Origin: Cellulomonas sp.
GTDB lineage: Bacteria > Actinomycetota > Actinomycetes > Actinomycetales > Cellulomonadaceae
Assembly (NCBI RefSeq): GCF_015234515.1
Contig: NZ_JADGMY010000029.1
Span: 53,387 to 117,386, forward strand
DNA length: 64,000 nt
Direction of reading: 5' to 3'
A model generated the notes under the pieces. That model searched no databases and was not told the origin of the DNA. It saw nothing but the letters and a program-made list of their open reading frames with translations. Made by a program: the position numbers and the translations under genes. Positions within the stretch are counted from its first letter, which is position 1. Each line of letters starts with the position of its first letter. This document shows positions 56,995-64,000 of the stretch, piece after piece.

Positions 56995-58470
56995 CTAACC
57001 GATGCGCTCGGCGCGCCCGAGGATGCCCTGCGGCCGCAGCAGCAGGACGAGGATGAGGATCACGAGCGCGCTCGCGTAACGCATGTCGCTCGGCATGACC
57101 AGCGTCGAGAGCTCCACGACCAGGCCGATCACGAGCGCACCGAGCACGGCGCCCAGCGGTGACCCCAGCCCTCCGAGGGTGATCGCGGCGAACATCAGCA
57201 GCAGGAGCGTCGAGCCGAAGTTGAACCGCGTGGTGTTGAGGTACAGGGCCAGGAGCACGCCGCCGAGGGACGCGAGCGCGGCGGAGACGATCCACACGCG
57301 GCTGACCACCGACTCGACCTTGATGCCCGTGGCGGCTGCGAGCGCCGGGTTGTCGGAGACCGCCCGGGTCGCGCGACCGAGCCGCGTCCGGGCGAGCACG
57401 AAGGCCACGGCGGCCAGCACGACGAGCGCGATCCCGACCGACACGAGCGACTGCCCGGAGATCTGGACCGGCCCGATCTGCATGCGCTGGGAGATCCCCG
57501 ACACGATCGGGGCAGGCCGTGCACCGAAGAAGAAGAGGAACGACGACAGCATCGCGAGCGACAGGCCGATCGTGACGATCATCTGCTGCGTGATACCCAC
57601 GCCGCGGCGTCGCAGCGGCCCGAACAGCACGCGGTTGAGCAGCCATCCCATGACGCCGCCCGCCGCCGTGGAGATGACGATCGCCAGCCACAGCGGCAGG
57701 TCCCACCACTGCACGGCCATGAACGCGGTCATCCCACCGAGGGTGACGAGCTCCCCGTGAGAGAAGTTCGACAGCCCCGTCGTCCCGTAGATGAGGTTCG
57801 CGCCGAGCGCGGCCAGCGCCAGCAGCACACCGAAGACCAGGCCTGCGAGCACGAGCTGGGCGTACCGGTTGGTCCCGGGACCCGCCGAGGCCTCCGCGCT
57901 CGCCTCTGCCTCGGCACCCGCCTCGGTGTCGGCGCCGGCCCCCGTGTCGGCGCCGGCCCCCGTGTCGGCACCGCCCGTGCTCCCCGTCCCGGCACCCGTC
58001 GAGGCGTCCCCGTCGTCCGGCTCTCCCGTCTCCACGCCGGCCTGCTCCGGGGGCACGACCTGCACGATCCGCCCGGCGGAGCGTCCGAGGGCCACCGTGA
58101 CGACGGCCGGGTTGGCTGCCGGGTCCTTGAGGACCGTCCCGGCGGGCAGCGTGCTCTCGTCGACCGTGACGGTGTAGTCACCCGCCGCGGTCAGCGGTAC
58201 CGACGCCTTCCCGGCAACGTCGGTCGTGGCGGCGACCGTGCCGCCCTCGCCCTCGACGCTCAGGGCGACGCCGGCGGCCGGCCCGGAGCCCGGGACGGTC
58301 ACCGTCACGTTGAGGCACGCGGTGGCGTCGTCCGGGCTGCAGGGGGTGGTCGCCGCGTGCGCGGACCCGCCGACGAGGAGCGTCGACAGGGCGGTGAGGG
58401 CGGCCAGCAGGATGCCGGCGCCTCCTCGTCGCAGGGCGACGGAACGGTCCCGGCACGCGACTGGTCGCAC
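56995..58470 (-). CDS. livH: Branched-chain amino-acid ABC transporter permease with exported N-terminal domain
   Basis: LivH-type permease, 491 residues, about 200 longer than classic LivH. Residues 1-40 are a signal peptide (RRGGAGILLAALTALSTLLV, ending AHAA). Residues about 45-135 form a beta-sandwich-like domain (DYTVTVDESTLPAGTVLKDP is typical). A Gly/Ala/Asp/Glu-rich linker follows (about 140-200). The permease proper starts near residue 205, with GTTGLSNFSHGELVTLGGM. GTG 58470 is set by GGAGG at 58477-58481, 6 nt upstream, in preference to ATG 58527. The outer domain may contact the binding protein; this is inference. Confidence 0.9.
   Translation of the reverse strand: MRPVACRDRSVALRRGGAGILLAALTALSTLLVGGSAHAATTPCSPDDATACLNVTVTVPGSGPAAGVALSVEGEGGTVAATTDVAGKASVPLTAAGDYTVTVDESTLPAGTVLKDPAANPAVVTVALGRSAGRIVQVVPPEQAGVETGEPDDGDASTGAGTGSTGGADTGAGADTGAGADTEAGAEAEASAEASAGPGTNRYAQLVLAGLVFGVLLALAALGANLIYGTTGLSNFSHGELVTLGGMTAFMAVQWWDLPLWLAIVISTAAGGVMGWLLNRVLFGPLRRRGVGITQQMIVTIGLSLAMLSSFLFFFGARPAPIVSGISQRMQIGPVQISGQSLVSVGIALVVLAAVAFVLARTRLGRATRAVSDNPALAAATGIKVESVVSRVWIVSAALASLGGVLLALYLNTTRFNFGSTLLLLMFAAITLGGLGSPLGAVLGALVIGLVVELSTLVMPSDMRYASALVILILVLLLRPQGILGRAERIG
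57926..57972 (-). repeat. 18-nt tandem repeat in the livH linker
   Basis: Two identical 18-nt copies (57926-57943, 57944-57961) and a partial third encode Gly-Ala-Asp-Thr-Gly-Ala units of the linker. Confidence 0.7.
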
Positions 58471-58551
58471 GTCAGACCTCCGTCCAGATCGTCGGGCACG
58501 GGCACACGGAGTCGCCGCACGGGTCATGGGACATCGCCCACCGGTCAGCAG

Positions 58552-58557
58552 ACGATA
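58552..58557 (-). promoter_or_regulatory. Candidate -10 for livHMGF
   Basis: TATCGT on the minus strand would start transcription near 58545, giving a leader of about 75 nt. The 315-nt gap 58471-58785 holds this and a weak TAGGCA (58689-58694, plus strand) before the GNAT gene; I see nothing else in it. Confidence 0.4.
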
Positions 58558-58785
58558 GGGAGGGATTGTGTCCTGTTCATTACGTCAGCGCGAGGGTTCT
58601 GCGCCGATCGATGGCGAACCGCGTCGTGCAGCGCACCCTGTTGCGGGGGGTTCCTCCCGGTTCACCGGGACGTGGTGCCGTCCCGGACTAGGCAGGCGCC
58701 CGGGTCTGGGCCATCATCGACGCAGGGCGTGCGGACCGGGGGACCGGACGCCCGACGTCCGACCCTCGTCCCCGGGAGGCCCGCA

Positions 58786-59466
58786 GTGCGGCCAGGTGTG
58801 CACGTCCGACGCGCGTCGTCGTCCGATCTCGAGGATCTCGTCGACCTCTGCCTGCAGGCGCGTGCGGAGTCCGGTGTCGGCCGCCAGCTGTGCTCGGACG
58901 ACCGTCGGCTGCTGCGGGACCAGCTCGAGGCCCTCGCCTCGGTCCCGGACGGCGTCGCCCTGGTGGCGACCTGCGACGGCGAGCCCGCCGGCATGGTGCT
59001 GAGCCGGCTCCTGGGGCCGGGGCTGCTGTCCGGCACCATGGTCCTGAGCCTCGACGCGGTGTACGTGCGCCCCCAGTGGCGACGCCGCGGGCTCGGCCAC
59101 GCGATGCTCCGGAGCCTCGCGGAGCTCGCGGACGCCGCCGGCGCCACCGACGTGTACGCCGCCCCGCTGCCCGGCTCGCGCGGGATGCAGCGCTTCCTGG
59201 CACGCCTGGGGTTCGCACCCGCAGCAGCGCACCGCACCGTGAGCACCGGCGCGCTGCTGCGGCGTCTGGCGCTCGACGTCCCGGCCCCCGTACGACGCCC
59301 CGCGTCGCGAGGACTCGAGGACCTCATCGAGCGTCGGCGCCGGGCGCGGGCTCACGCGGCCGGGGAGCAGGAGCGTGCGCGTCAGGCGGGTGCGTCGATG
59401 AGCATGCAGGTGAGCCGAGCCGTGCAGAGGCGTCGGCCGTCGGCGTCCTCGACGACCACCTCGTAG
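58786..59466 (+). CDS. GNAT family N-acetyltransferase
   Basis: A 226-residue protein with one GNAT domain (about 4-150). The acetyl-CoA loop is visible as QWRRRGLGHAMLRSL and the final strand-helix as GMQRFLARLGFAP. The remainder is Arg-rich, with LEDLIERRRRARAH. GTG 58786 has GGGAGG (58774-58779) 6 nt upstream. The last 85 nt overlap the convergent thioesterase gene, so the C-terminal 28 residues are unlikely to be under selection. Substrate unknown. Confidence 0.82.
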   Translation: MRPGVHVRRASSSDLEDLVDLCLQARAESGVGRQLCSDDRRLLRDQLEALASVPDGVALVATCDGEPAGMVLSRLLGPGLLSGTMVLSLDAVYVRPQWRRRGLGHAMLRSLAELADAAGATDVYAAPLPGSRGMQRFLARLGFAPAAAHRTVSTGALLRRLALDVPAPVRRPASRGLEDLIERRRRARAHAAGEQERARQAGASMSMQVSRAVQRRRPSASSTTTS

Positions 59467-59786
59467 GTCGCCAGCGACCTGCCGAGGTGCAGGGCGCGCG
59501 CCGTCGCGGTGACGGTGCCCGTCCGGGCCGAGCGGTGGTGGGTCGCGCTGAGCTCGATGCCGACGGCCGCGCGGCCGGGGCCGGCGTGCGCCACCGCGGC
59601 CAGCGAGCCGAGCGTCTCCGCCAGCGCGGCAGAGGCCCCGCCGTGCAGCAGCCCGTACGGCTGGGTGTTGCCCTCGACGGGCATGGTGCCGATGGCCCCC
59701 TCGGCGTCGACGTGCGTGATCTCGATGCCCATGCGGTGCAGGAGCGTGTCGTCGGTGGGCGGGACCACGAAGGGGATGTCGGACAT
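59382..59786 (-). CDS. PaaI-type hotdog thioesterase
   Basis: A 134-residue single hotdog domain acyl-CoA thioesterase. The family motif HGGASAALAETLGS contains the catalytic acid region, and AVGIELSATHHRSARTGTV is the second conserved stretch. ATG 59786 lies 18 nt from the divergent polA start; no clear ribosome site. Acyl-CoA specificity cannot be assigned. Confidence 0.9.
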   Translation of the reverse strand: MSDIPFVVPPTDDTLLHRMGIEITHVDAEGAIGTMPVEGNTQPYGLLHGGASAALAETLGSLAAVAHAGPGRAAVGIELSATHHRSARTGTVTATARALHLGRSLATYEVVVEDADGRRLCTARLTCMLIDAPA

Positions 59787-59804
59787 GGCAGATAGGTTGG
59801 CACC

Positions 59805-62531
59805 GTGCGTGCCGACCAGCCAACGACCAGCAGCTCGACCACCCCGCGCCTGCTCCTCATCGACGGACATTCCATGGCGTACCGCGCGTTCTACGCGCTG
59901 CCCGTCGAGAACTTCGCGACGTCGACGGGGCAACCGACCAACGCGGTGTTCGGGTTCACCTCGATGCTCGCCAACCTGCTGCGCGACGAGGAGCCCACGC
60001 ACGTCGCGGTGGCGTTCGACGCGGGCAGGACCACGTTCCGTACCGAGCGGCTCGAGTCCTACAAGGGCAACCGCGCCGCCACCCCGGAGCCGTTCCGCGG
60101 TCAGGTCGACGTCATCAGGACGCTGCTGGCCACCATGCACGTGCAGGTCCTCGACAAGCCCGGGTTCGAGGCGGACGACATCCTGGCGACCCTGACCACG
60201 CAGGCGCGCGACCAGGGCATGGAGGTCCTGGTCTGCTCGGGGGACCGGGACACGTTCCAGCTGGTGGGCCCGACGGTCACGGTGCTGTACCCCGTACGCG
60301 GCGTGTCGGAGGTCGCCCGCATGACGCCCGAGGCGGTCGAGGCGAAGTACGGGCTGCCGCCCGCCCGCTACCCCGACCTCGCGGCGCTGGTCGGCGAGAC
60401 GAGCGACAACCTGCCCGGGGTCCCGGGCGTCGGCCCCAAGACGGCGGCCAAGTGGATCGCGCAGTACGACGGGCTCGCGGGCGTCCTGGAGAACGCGGAG
60501 CGGATCACCGGCAAGGCCGGGGAGTCGCTGCGGGCGAACCTCGAGCAGGTCGCCCTCAACCGCGAGCTCAACCGGCTCGTCGACGACCTCGAGCTGCCCG
60601 TCGGCCCGGAGGACCTCGCGGTCCGCCCGTGGGACCGCACCGCACTGCACGAGCTCCTCGACGAGCTCGAGTTCCGGACGCTGCGCGACCGGCTCTTCGC
60701 GATGCTGCCCGACGAGGGGCGTGACGAGCGCGTCGCGACCGCGGCCGCGCTCGACCTCGTCGAGACCGGGGTCGGTGGACTCGGTGCCTGGCTCGACGCC
60801 CGGGCGGACCAGGTTCTCGGCCTGGACGTGCGTGGCACCGGCGCCCCCGGCCGCGGAGACGCCTGGGGGATCGCTATCGCGGACGGCGCGGGTCAGGCGG
60901 TGGCGTACGACCTGACCGCCATCGAGCCCGACGACGACGCGGCGCTCGCGGCCTGGCTCGCCGACCCGGCGCGCGGCAAGGCGCTGCACGCGGCCAAGGA
61001 GGCCTGGCACGCGCTCGACGGGCGCGGGCTCGCGCTCGCGGGCGTGCGCTTCGACACCGAGCTCGCCGCCTACCTCTGCCAGCCGGACCGCCGCGCGTAC
61101 GACCTGCCCGATCTCGCGATCGGCTACCTGCGCCGTGAGCTCGGGAGCGACGACAGCTCGTCGCAGGGCCAGGGTGCCCTCGACCTGGAGGTCGACGGTG
61201 CCGACGAGGGCAGACGCGCTGCCGTCCGCGCCGCAGCCGTGCGGGACCTCGTCGACGTCCTGGGCAGCGAGGTCGCGGACCGGGGGGCGACGACGCTCCT
61301 CGACGAGCTCGAGCTGCCGCTGCAGGGCGTCCTGGCGCGCATGGAGCGCACGGGCATCGCCATCGACGTCGAGTACCTGACCTCCCTCGAACGCGGGTTC
61401 GACGAGCAGGTGCAGGGTGCAGCCGCGGACGCGTACGCGGTGATCGGCCGCGAGGTGAACCTCGGGTCGCCCAAGCAGCTGCAGGAGGTGCTGTTCGACC
61501 AGCTCGGCATGCCGCGGACCAAGCGGATCAAGACCGGGTACACGACCGACGCGGCGGCGTTGACCGACCTGTTCGCGCGCACCGGGCACCCGTTCCTGGA
61601 GCACCTGCTCGCGCACCGCGACGCGATCCGCCTGCGCCAGACCGTCGAGGGGCTGCTGCGTTCGGTCGCCGACGACGGGCGCATCCGCACGACCTTCCAG
61701 CAGACCATCGCGGCGACCGGCCGGCTGTCGTCGGCGGACCCGAACCTGCAGAACATCCCGATCCGCACCGAGGCAGGCCGGCAGATCCGACGGGCGTTCG
61801 TCGTGGGTCCGGGGTACGCCACGCTGCTGACGGCGGACTACTCGCAGATCGAGATGCGGATCATGGCGCACCTGTCCGGCGACGAGGGCCTCATCGAGGC
61901 GTTCCGCTCGGGCGAGGACCTGCACAGCTACGTCGGCTCGCGCGTGTTCGGCGTGCCGACCGACGAGGTCACCCCGGCGATGCGCTCCAAGATCAAGGCC
62001 ATGAGCTACGGCCTCGCCTACGGGCTGTCGTCGTACGGGCTGTCCCAGCAGCTGTCCATCGAGGTCTCGGAGGCCTCGGCGCTCATGGCCGACTACTTCG
62101 AGCGGTTCGGCGGCGTGCGCGACTACCTCACGGGCGTGGTCGGCGCGGCACGCGCGACCGGCTACACCGCCACGATCCTCGGACGTCGCCGGTACCTGCC
62201 GGACCTCACGAGCGACAACCGGCAGCGCAGGGAGACGGCGGAGCGTATGGCGCTCAACGCCCCCATCCAGGGCAGCGCCGCCGACCTCATCAAGCTCGCG
62301 ATGCTCGGTGTCGACGCGGAGCTGGTGCGTCGCGGGCTGCGCTCCCGGATGCTGCTGCAGGTGCACGACGAGCTCGTGCTCGAGGTGGCACAGGGGGAGC
62401 GCGAGGAGGTCGAGGCTCTCGTCCGCGAGCAGATGGGGCGTGCCGGGGACGGCCTGCCGGGTGGCCCGCTCGACGTGCCGCTCGACGTCTCGGTCGGTGC
62501 GGGCGCCAGCTGGCACGAGGCGGGGCACTGA
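59805..62531 (+). CDS. polA: DNA polymerase I
   Basis: Repair and Okazaki-fragment polymerase, 908 residues. The 5' nuclease domain covers about 1-300 (LLLIDGHSMAYRAFYALP). The middle domain (about 325-500) keeps the exonuclease fold but not its active site: motif I is LDVRG (only Asp341) and motif II is HAAKEAW. The polymerase domain has motif A DYSQIEMRI (Asp678), motif B KAMSYGLAYG with Tyr735, and motif C HDE at 854-856. GTG 59805 has TAGGTT (59793-59798) 6 nt upstream, a leaderless pattern. Proofreading is presumably absent, as in mycobacterial PolA. Confidence 0.97.
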   Translation: MRADQPTTSSSTTPRLLLIDGHSMAYRAFYALPVENFATSTGQPTNAVFGFTSMLANLLRDEEPTHVAVAFDAGRTTFRTERLESYKGNRAATPEPFRGQVDVIRTLLATMHVQVLDKPGFEADDILATLTTQARDQGMEVLVCSGDRDTFQLVGPTVTVLYPVRGVSEVARMTPEAVEAKYGLPPARYPDLAALVGETSDNLPGVPGVGPKTAAKWIAQYDGLAGVLENAERITGKAGESLRANLEQVALNRELNRLVDDLELPVGPEDLAVRPWDRTALHELLDELEFRTLRDRLFAMLPDEGRDERVATAAALDLVETGVGGLGAWLDARADQVLGLDVRGTGAPGRGDAWGIAIADGAGQAVAYDLTAIEPDDDAALAAWLADPARGKALHAAKEAWHALDGRGLALAGVRFDTELAAYLCQPDRRAYDLPDLAIGYLRRELGSDDSSSQGQGALDLEVDGADEGRRAAVRAAAVRDLVDVLGSEVADRGATTLLDELELPLQGVLARMERTGIAIDVEYLTSLERGFDEQVQGAAADAYAVIGREVNLGSPKQLQEVLFDQLGMPRTKRIKTGYTTDAAALTDLFARTGHPFLEHLLAHRDAIRLRQTVEGLLRSVADDGRIRTTFQQTIAATGRLSSADPNLQNIPIRTEAGRQIRRAFVVGPGYATLLTADYSQIEMRIMAHLSGDEGLIEAFRSGEDLHSYVGSRVFGVPTDEVTPAMRSKIKAMSYGLAYGLSSYGLSQQLSIEVSEASALMADYFERFGGVRDYLTGVVGAARATGYTATILGRRRYLPDLTSDNRQRRETAERMALNAPIQGSAADLIKLAMLGVDAELVRRGLRSRMLLQVHDELVLEVAQGEREEVEALVREQMGRAGDGLPGGPLDVPLDVSVGAGASWHEAGH

Positions 62532-62697
62532 CGCGACCGGCCCAGCGGCGCCACGGGTCACCGGATCGTGTGACGCGAGTGGGGTTTCTCGGTACACCGT
62601 GACGTTTTCGTGCGTCATCTGTGGATATTTCGGGGTGTCGTACGCCACAGTGGTCCCCCTGACGGCGACGGGGCCGTCTGGACCAGCGGAGGTGCAC

Positions 62698-63066
62698 GTG
62701 TCCGAAAGTGCTCAGGAGACCGACTACCAGCGCGTCCAACGCTCGCCGGAGTTCCAGGACCTGCGACGCAGGTTCCGCAACTTCGTGTTCCCCATGACCG
62801 CGTTGTTCCTGGCGTGGTACTTCCTGTACGTCCTGCTCGCCAACTACGCGCACGACTTCATGAGCCAGCGGGTGGTCGGCAACATCACGGTCGGCCTGCT
62901 CTTCGGCCTCGGCCAGTTCGTCTCGACGTTCGTCATCACCATGGCCTACGCGCGGTGGGCGAACCAGAAGCAGGACGCGGTGGCCGAGAACCTCCGTGAG
63001 CACATCGAGTCCGGCGCGCTGATCGACGGCGGCGAGTCGCGCCGCCCTGAGGGGAGCCCCGCATGA
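62698..63066 (+). CDS. DUF485 family membrane protein
   Basis: A 122-residue protein with two membrane segments (about 33-55 and 68-90). The conserved RSPEFQDLRRRFRNFVFPMT and FLAWYFLYVLLANYAHDFM are typical of DUF485 partners of acetate/monocarboxylate symporters. GTG 62698 has GGAGG (62688-62692) 5 nt upstream. Its stop overlaps the symporter start, so the pair is coupled. The 166-nt upstream gap holds the inverted repeat TGACG-N8-CGTCA at 62600-62617. Confidence 0.92.
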   Translation: MSESAQETDYQRVQRSPEFQDLRRRFRNFVFPMTALFLAWYFLYVLLANYAHDFMSQRVVGNITVGLLFGLGQFVSTFVITMAYARWANQKQDAVAENLREHIESGALIDGGESRRPEGSPA

Positions 63067-64000
63067 CCCGCTACGACGCCACCGTGCTGGCCGCGGCCGC
63101 CGACAGCGGGCAGGTCGGCGACCCCGTGGTCAACATCGCGATCTTCGGCGCGTTCGTCCTGGTGACGCTGATCATCGTGTTCCGCGCCTCGCGCAACAAC
63201 AGGACAGCCGCGGACTACTACGCGGCCGGGCGGTCCTTCACCGGCCCGCAGAACGGCACCGCCATCGCGGGCGACTACCTGTCGGCAGCCTCGTTCCTCG
63301 GCATCTGCGGGGCGATCGCGATCTACGGGTACGACGGCTTCCTCTACTCCATTGGCTTCCTCGTCGCGTGGCTCGTGGCGCTGCTGCTCGTCGCCGAGCT
63401 GCTGCGCAACACCGGGCGCTTCACGATGGCGGACGTCCTGTCGTTCCGGCTCAAGCAGCGGCCCGTGCGCATGGCCGCCGCGATCTCGACGCTCGCGGTC
63501 GTGTTCTTCTACCTGCTCGCGCAGATGGCCGGCGCCGGGGGACTCGTGGCGCTGCTCCTCGGCATCGAGGGTCTCGCAGCGCAGGCCCTCGTGATCGCCG
63601 TGGTGGGTGCCCTGATGATCCTGTACGTGCTCGTGGGTGGGATGAAGGGCACCACCTGGGTCCAGATCATCAAGGCGATCCTTCTGATCGCCGGTGCCGG
63701 ACTCATGACGGCGTGGGTGCTCGCGAAGTACGGCTTCGACCTGTCGGCGCTGCTGCAGGGCGCGATCGACAACGGTGGCGAGAACGGGGAGCGGCTCATC
63801 GAACCGGGCGCGCAGTACGGTGCGTCCTCGCTCACGCAGCTCAACTTCCTGTCGCTCGCGCTCGCCCTGGTGCTCGGGACGGCCGGCCTGCCGCACGTGC
63901 TCATGCGCTTCTACACCGTGCCGTCGGCCAAGGAGGCGCGTCGGTCCGTGGTGTGGGCGATCTGGCTGATCGGGATCTTCTACCTGTTCACCCTGGTGCT
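63063..64000 (+). CDS. Cation/acetate-type solute symporter, 3' end outside window
   Basis: Sodium:solute symporter family (ActP/MctC type); 312 codons visible. The N-terminus has several membrane segments, FRASRNNRTAADYYAAGRSF, then NGTAIAGDYLSAASFLG, the cation-site region of acetate permeases, and GLPHVLMRFYTVPSAKEARRS, a strong family marker. ATG 63063 overlaps the DUF485 stop by 4 nt. Likely imports acetate or related monocarboxylates; exact substrate is open. Confidence 0.93.
   Translation, partial: MTRYDATVLAAAADSGQVGDPVVNIAIFGAFVLVTLIIVFRASRNNRTAADYYAAGRSFTGPQNGTAIAGDYLSAASFLGICGAIAIYGYDGFLYSIGFLVAWLVALLLVAELLRNTGRFTMADVLSFRLKQRPVRMAAAISTLAVVFFYLLAQMAGAGGLVALLLGIEGLAAQALVIAVVGALMILYVLVGGMKGTTWVQIIKAILLIAGAGLMTAWVLAKYGFDLSALLQGAIDNGGENGERLIEPGAQYGASSLTQLNFLSLALALVLGTAGLPHVLMRFYTVPSAKEARRSVVWAIWLIGIFYLFTLV

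Noticed and set aside
1..64000. Mobile elements, CRISPR, prophage or defence islands
   Set aside because: No transposase, integrase, cas, terminase or restriction genes, no repeat-spacer array, and gene order is that of conserved chromosome throughout. The RecB-type nuclease has no cas neighbours.

Overview
The window is a stretch of core chromosome from a very high-GC Gram-positive actinobacterium. Coding positions almost always end in G or C. The mix of mycothiol synthesis (mshC), a complete Pup-proteasome set (mpa, dop, pup, prcB, prcA, pafA), a PolA without proofreading residues, an ANTAR regulator next to pyk, and DUF5703 and SCO7613-type proteins points to Micrococcales, most likely Cellulomonas or a close relative. 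This assignment comes from gene content and protein style, not from a database search. I see no prophage, insertion sequence, CRISPR array or rRNA.

Layout. 1-9.1 kb: metabolic genes (fructosamine kinase fragment, ald, a phosphotransferase, M3 and M20 peptidases, DUF5703, an acidic-tail protein, an aldo/keto reductase, uppP). 9.3-15.6 kb: mshC, a PAC2 protein, a HAD hydrolase, a RecB-type nuclease, a site-2 protease and the tRNA m1A58 methyltransferase. 15.7-28 kb: the Pup-proteasome locus, with mpa and dop separated from pup-prcB-prcA-pafA by a 4.5-kb antisense gene for a 1,507-residue membrane protein, then an FKBP lipoprotein and hisF. 28.8-33.4 kb: a TIGR03085-type protein and a heterodimeric ABC exporter. 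33.5-42.2 kb: hisI-trpE-trp membrane protein, small membrane proteins, then trpC-trpB-trpA-lgt. 42.4-50 kb: gltB-gltD and pyk. 51-54 kb: a cysteine hydrolase, an unusual tRNA, an ANTAR response regulator and a branched-chain amino-acid binding lipoprotein. 54.2-58.5 kb: livH-livM-livG-livF on the minus strand. 58.8-64 kb: a GNAT enzyme, a PaaI-type thioesterase, polA, and a DUF485/acetate symporter pair that runs off the end.

How the genes work together. Pup is made with C-terminal Gln, so Dop must deamidate it before PafA ligates it to targets. Mpa then unfolds the targets into the PrcA/PrcB 20S core; Mpa ends in GQYL, the docking tail. The trp and his genes share one segment, with trpE and trpCBA in separate transcription units. 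GltBD supplies glutamate, and the Liv transporter imports branched-chain amino acids.

A recurring feature is translation without a leader. Thirteen genes have a TAnnnT -10 hexamer 6-8 nt before the start codon and no Shine-Dalgarno. The most interesting unexplained signals are non-coding: an A-B-C repeat set before trpC, tandem GGTGCACC palindromes before mpa, an inverted repeat over the gltB -10, and a class-I-shaped tRNA with a CAA anticodon. I did not find a clearly new multi-gene system.
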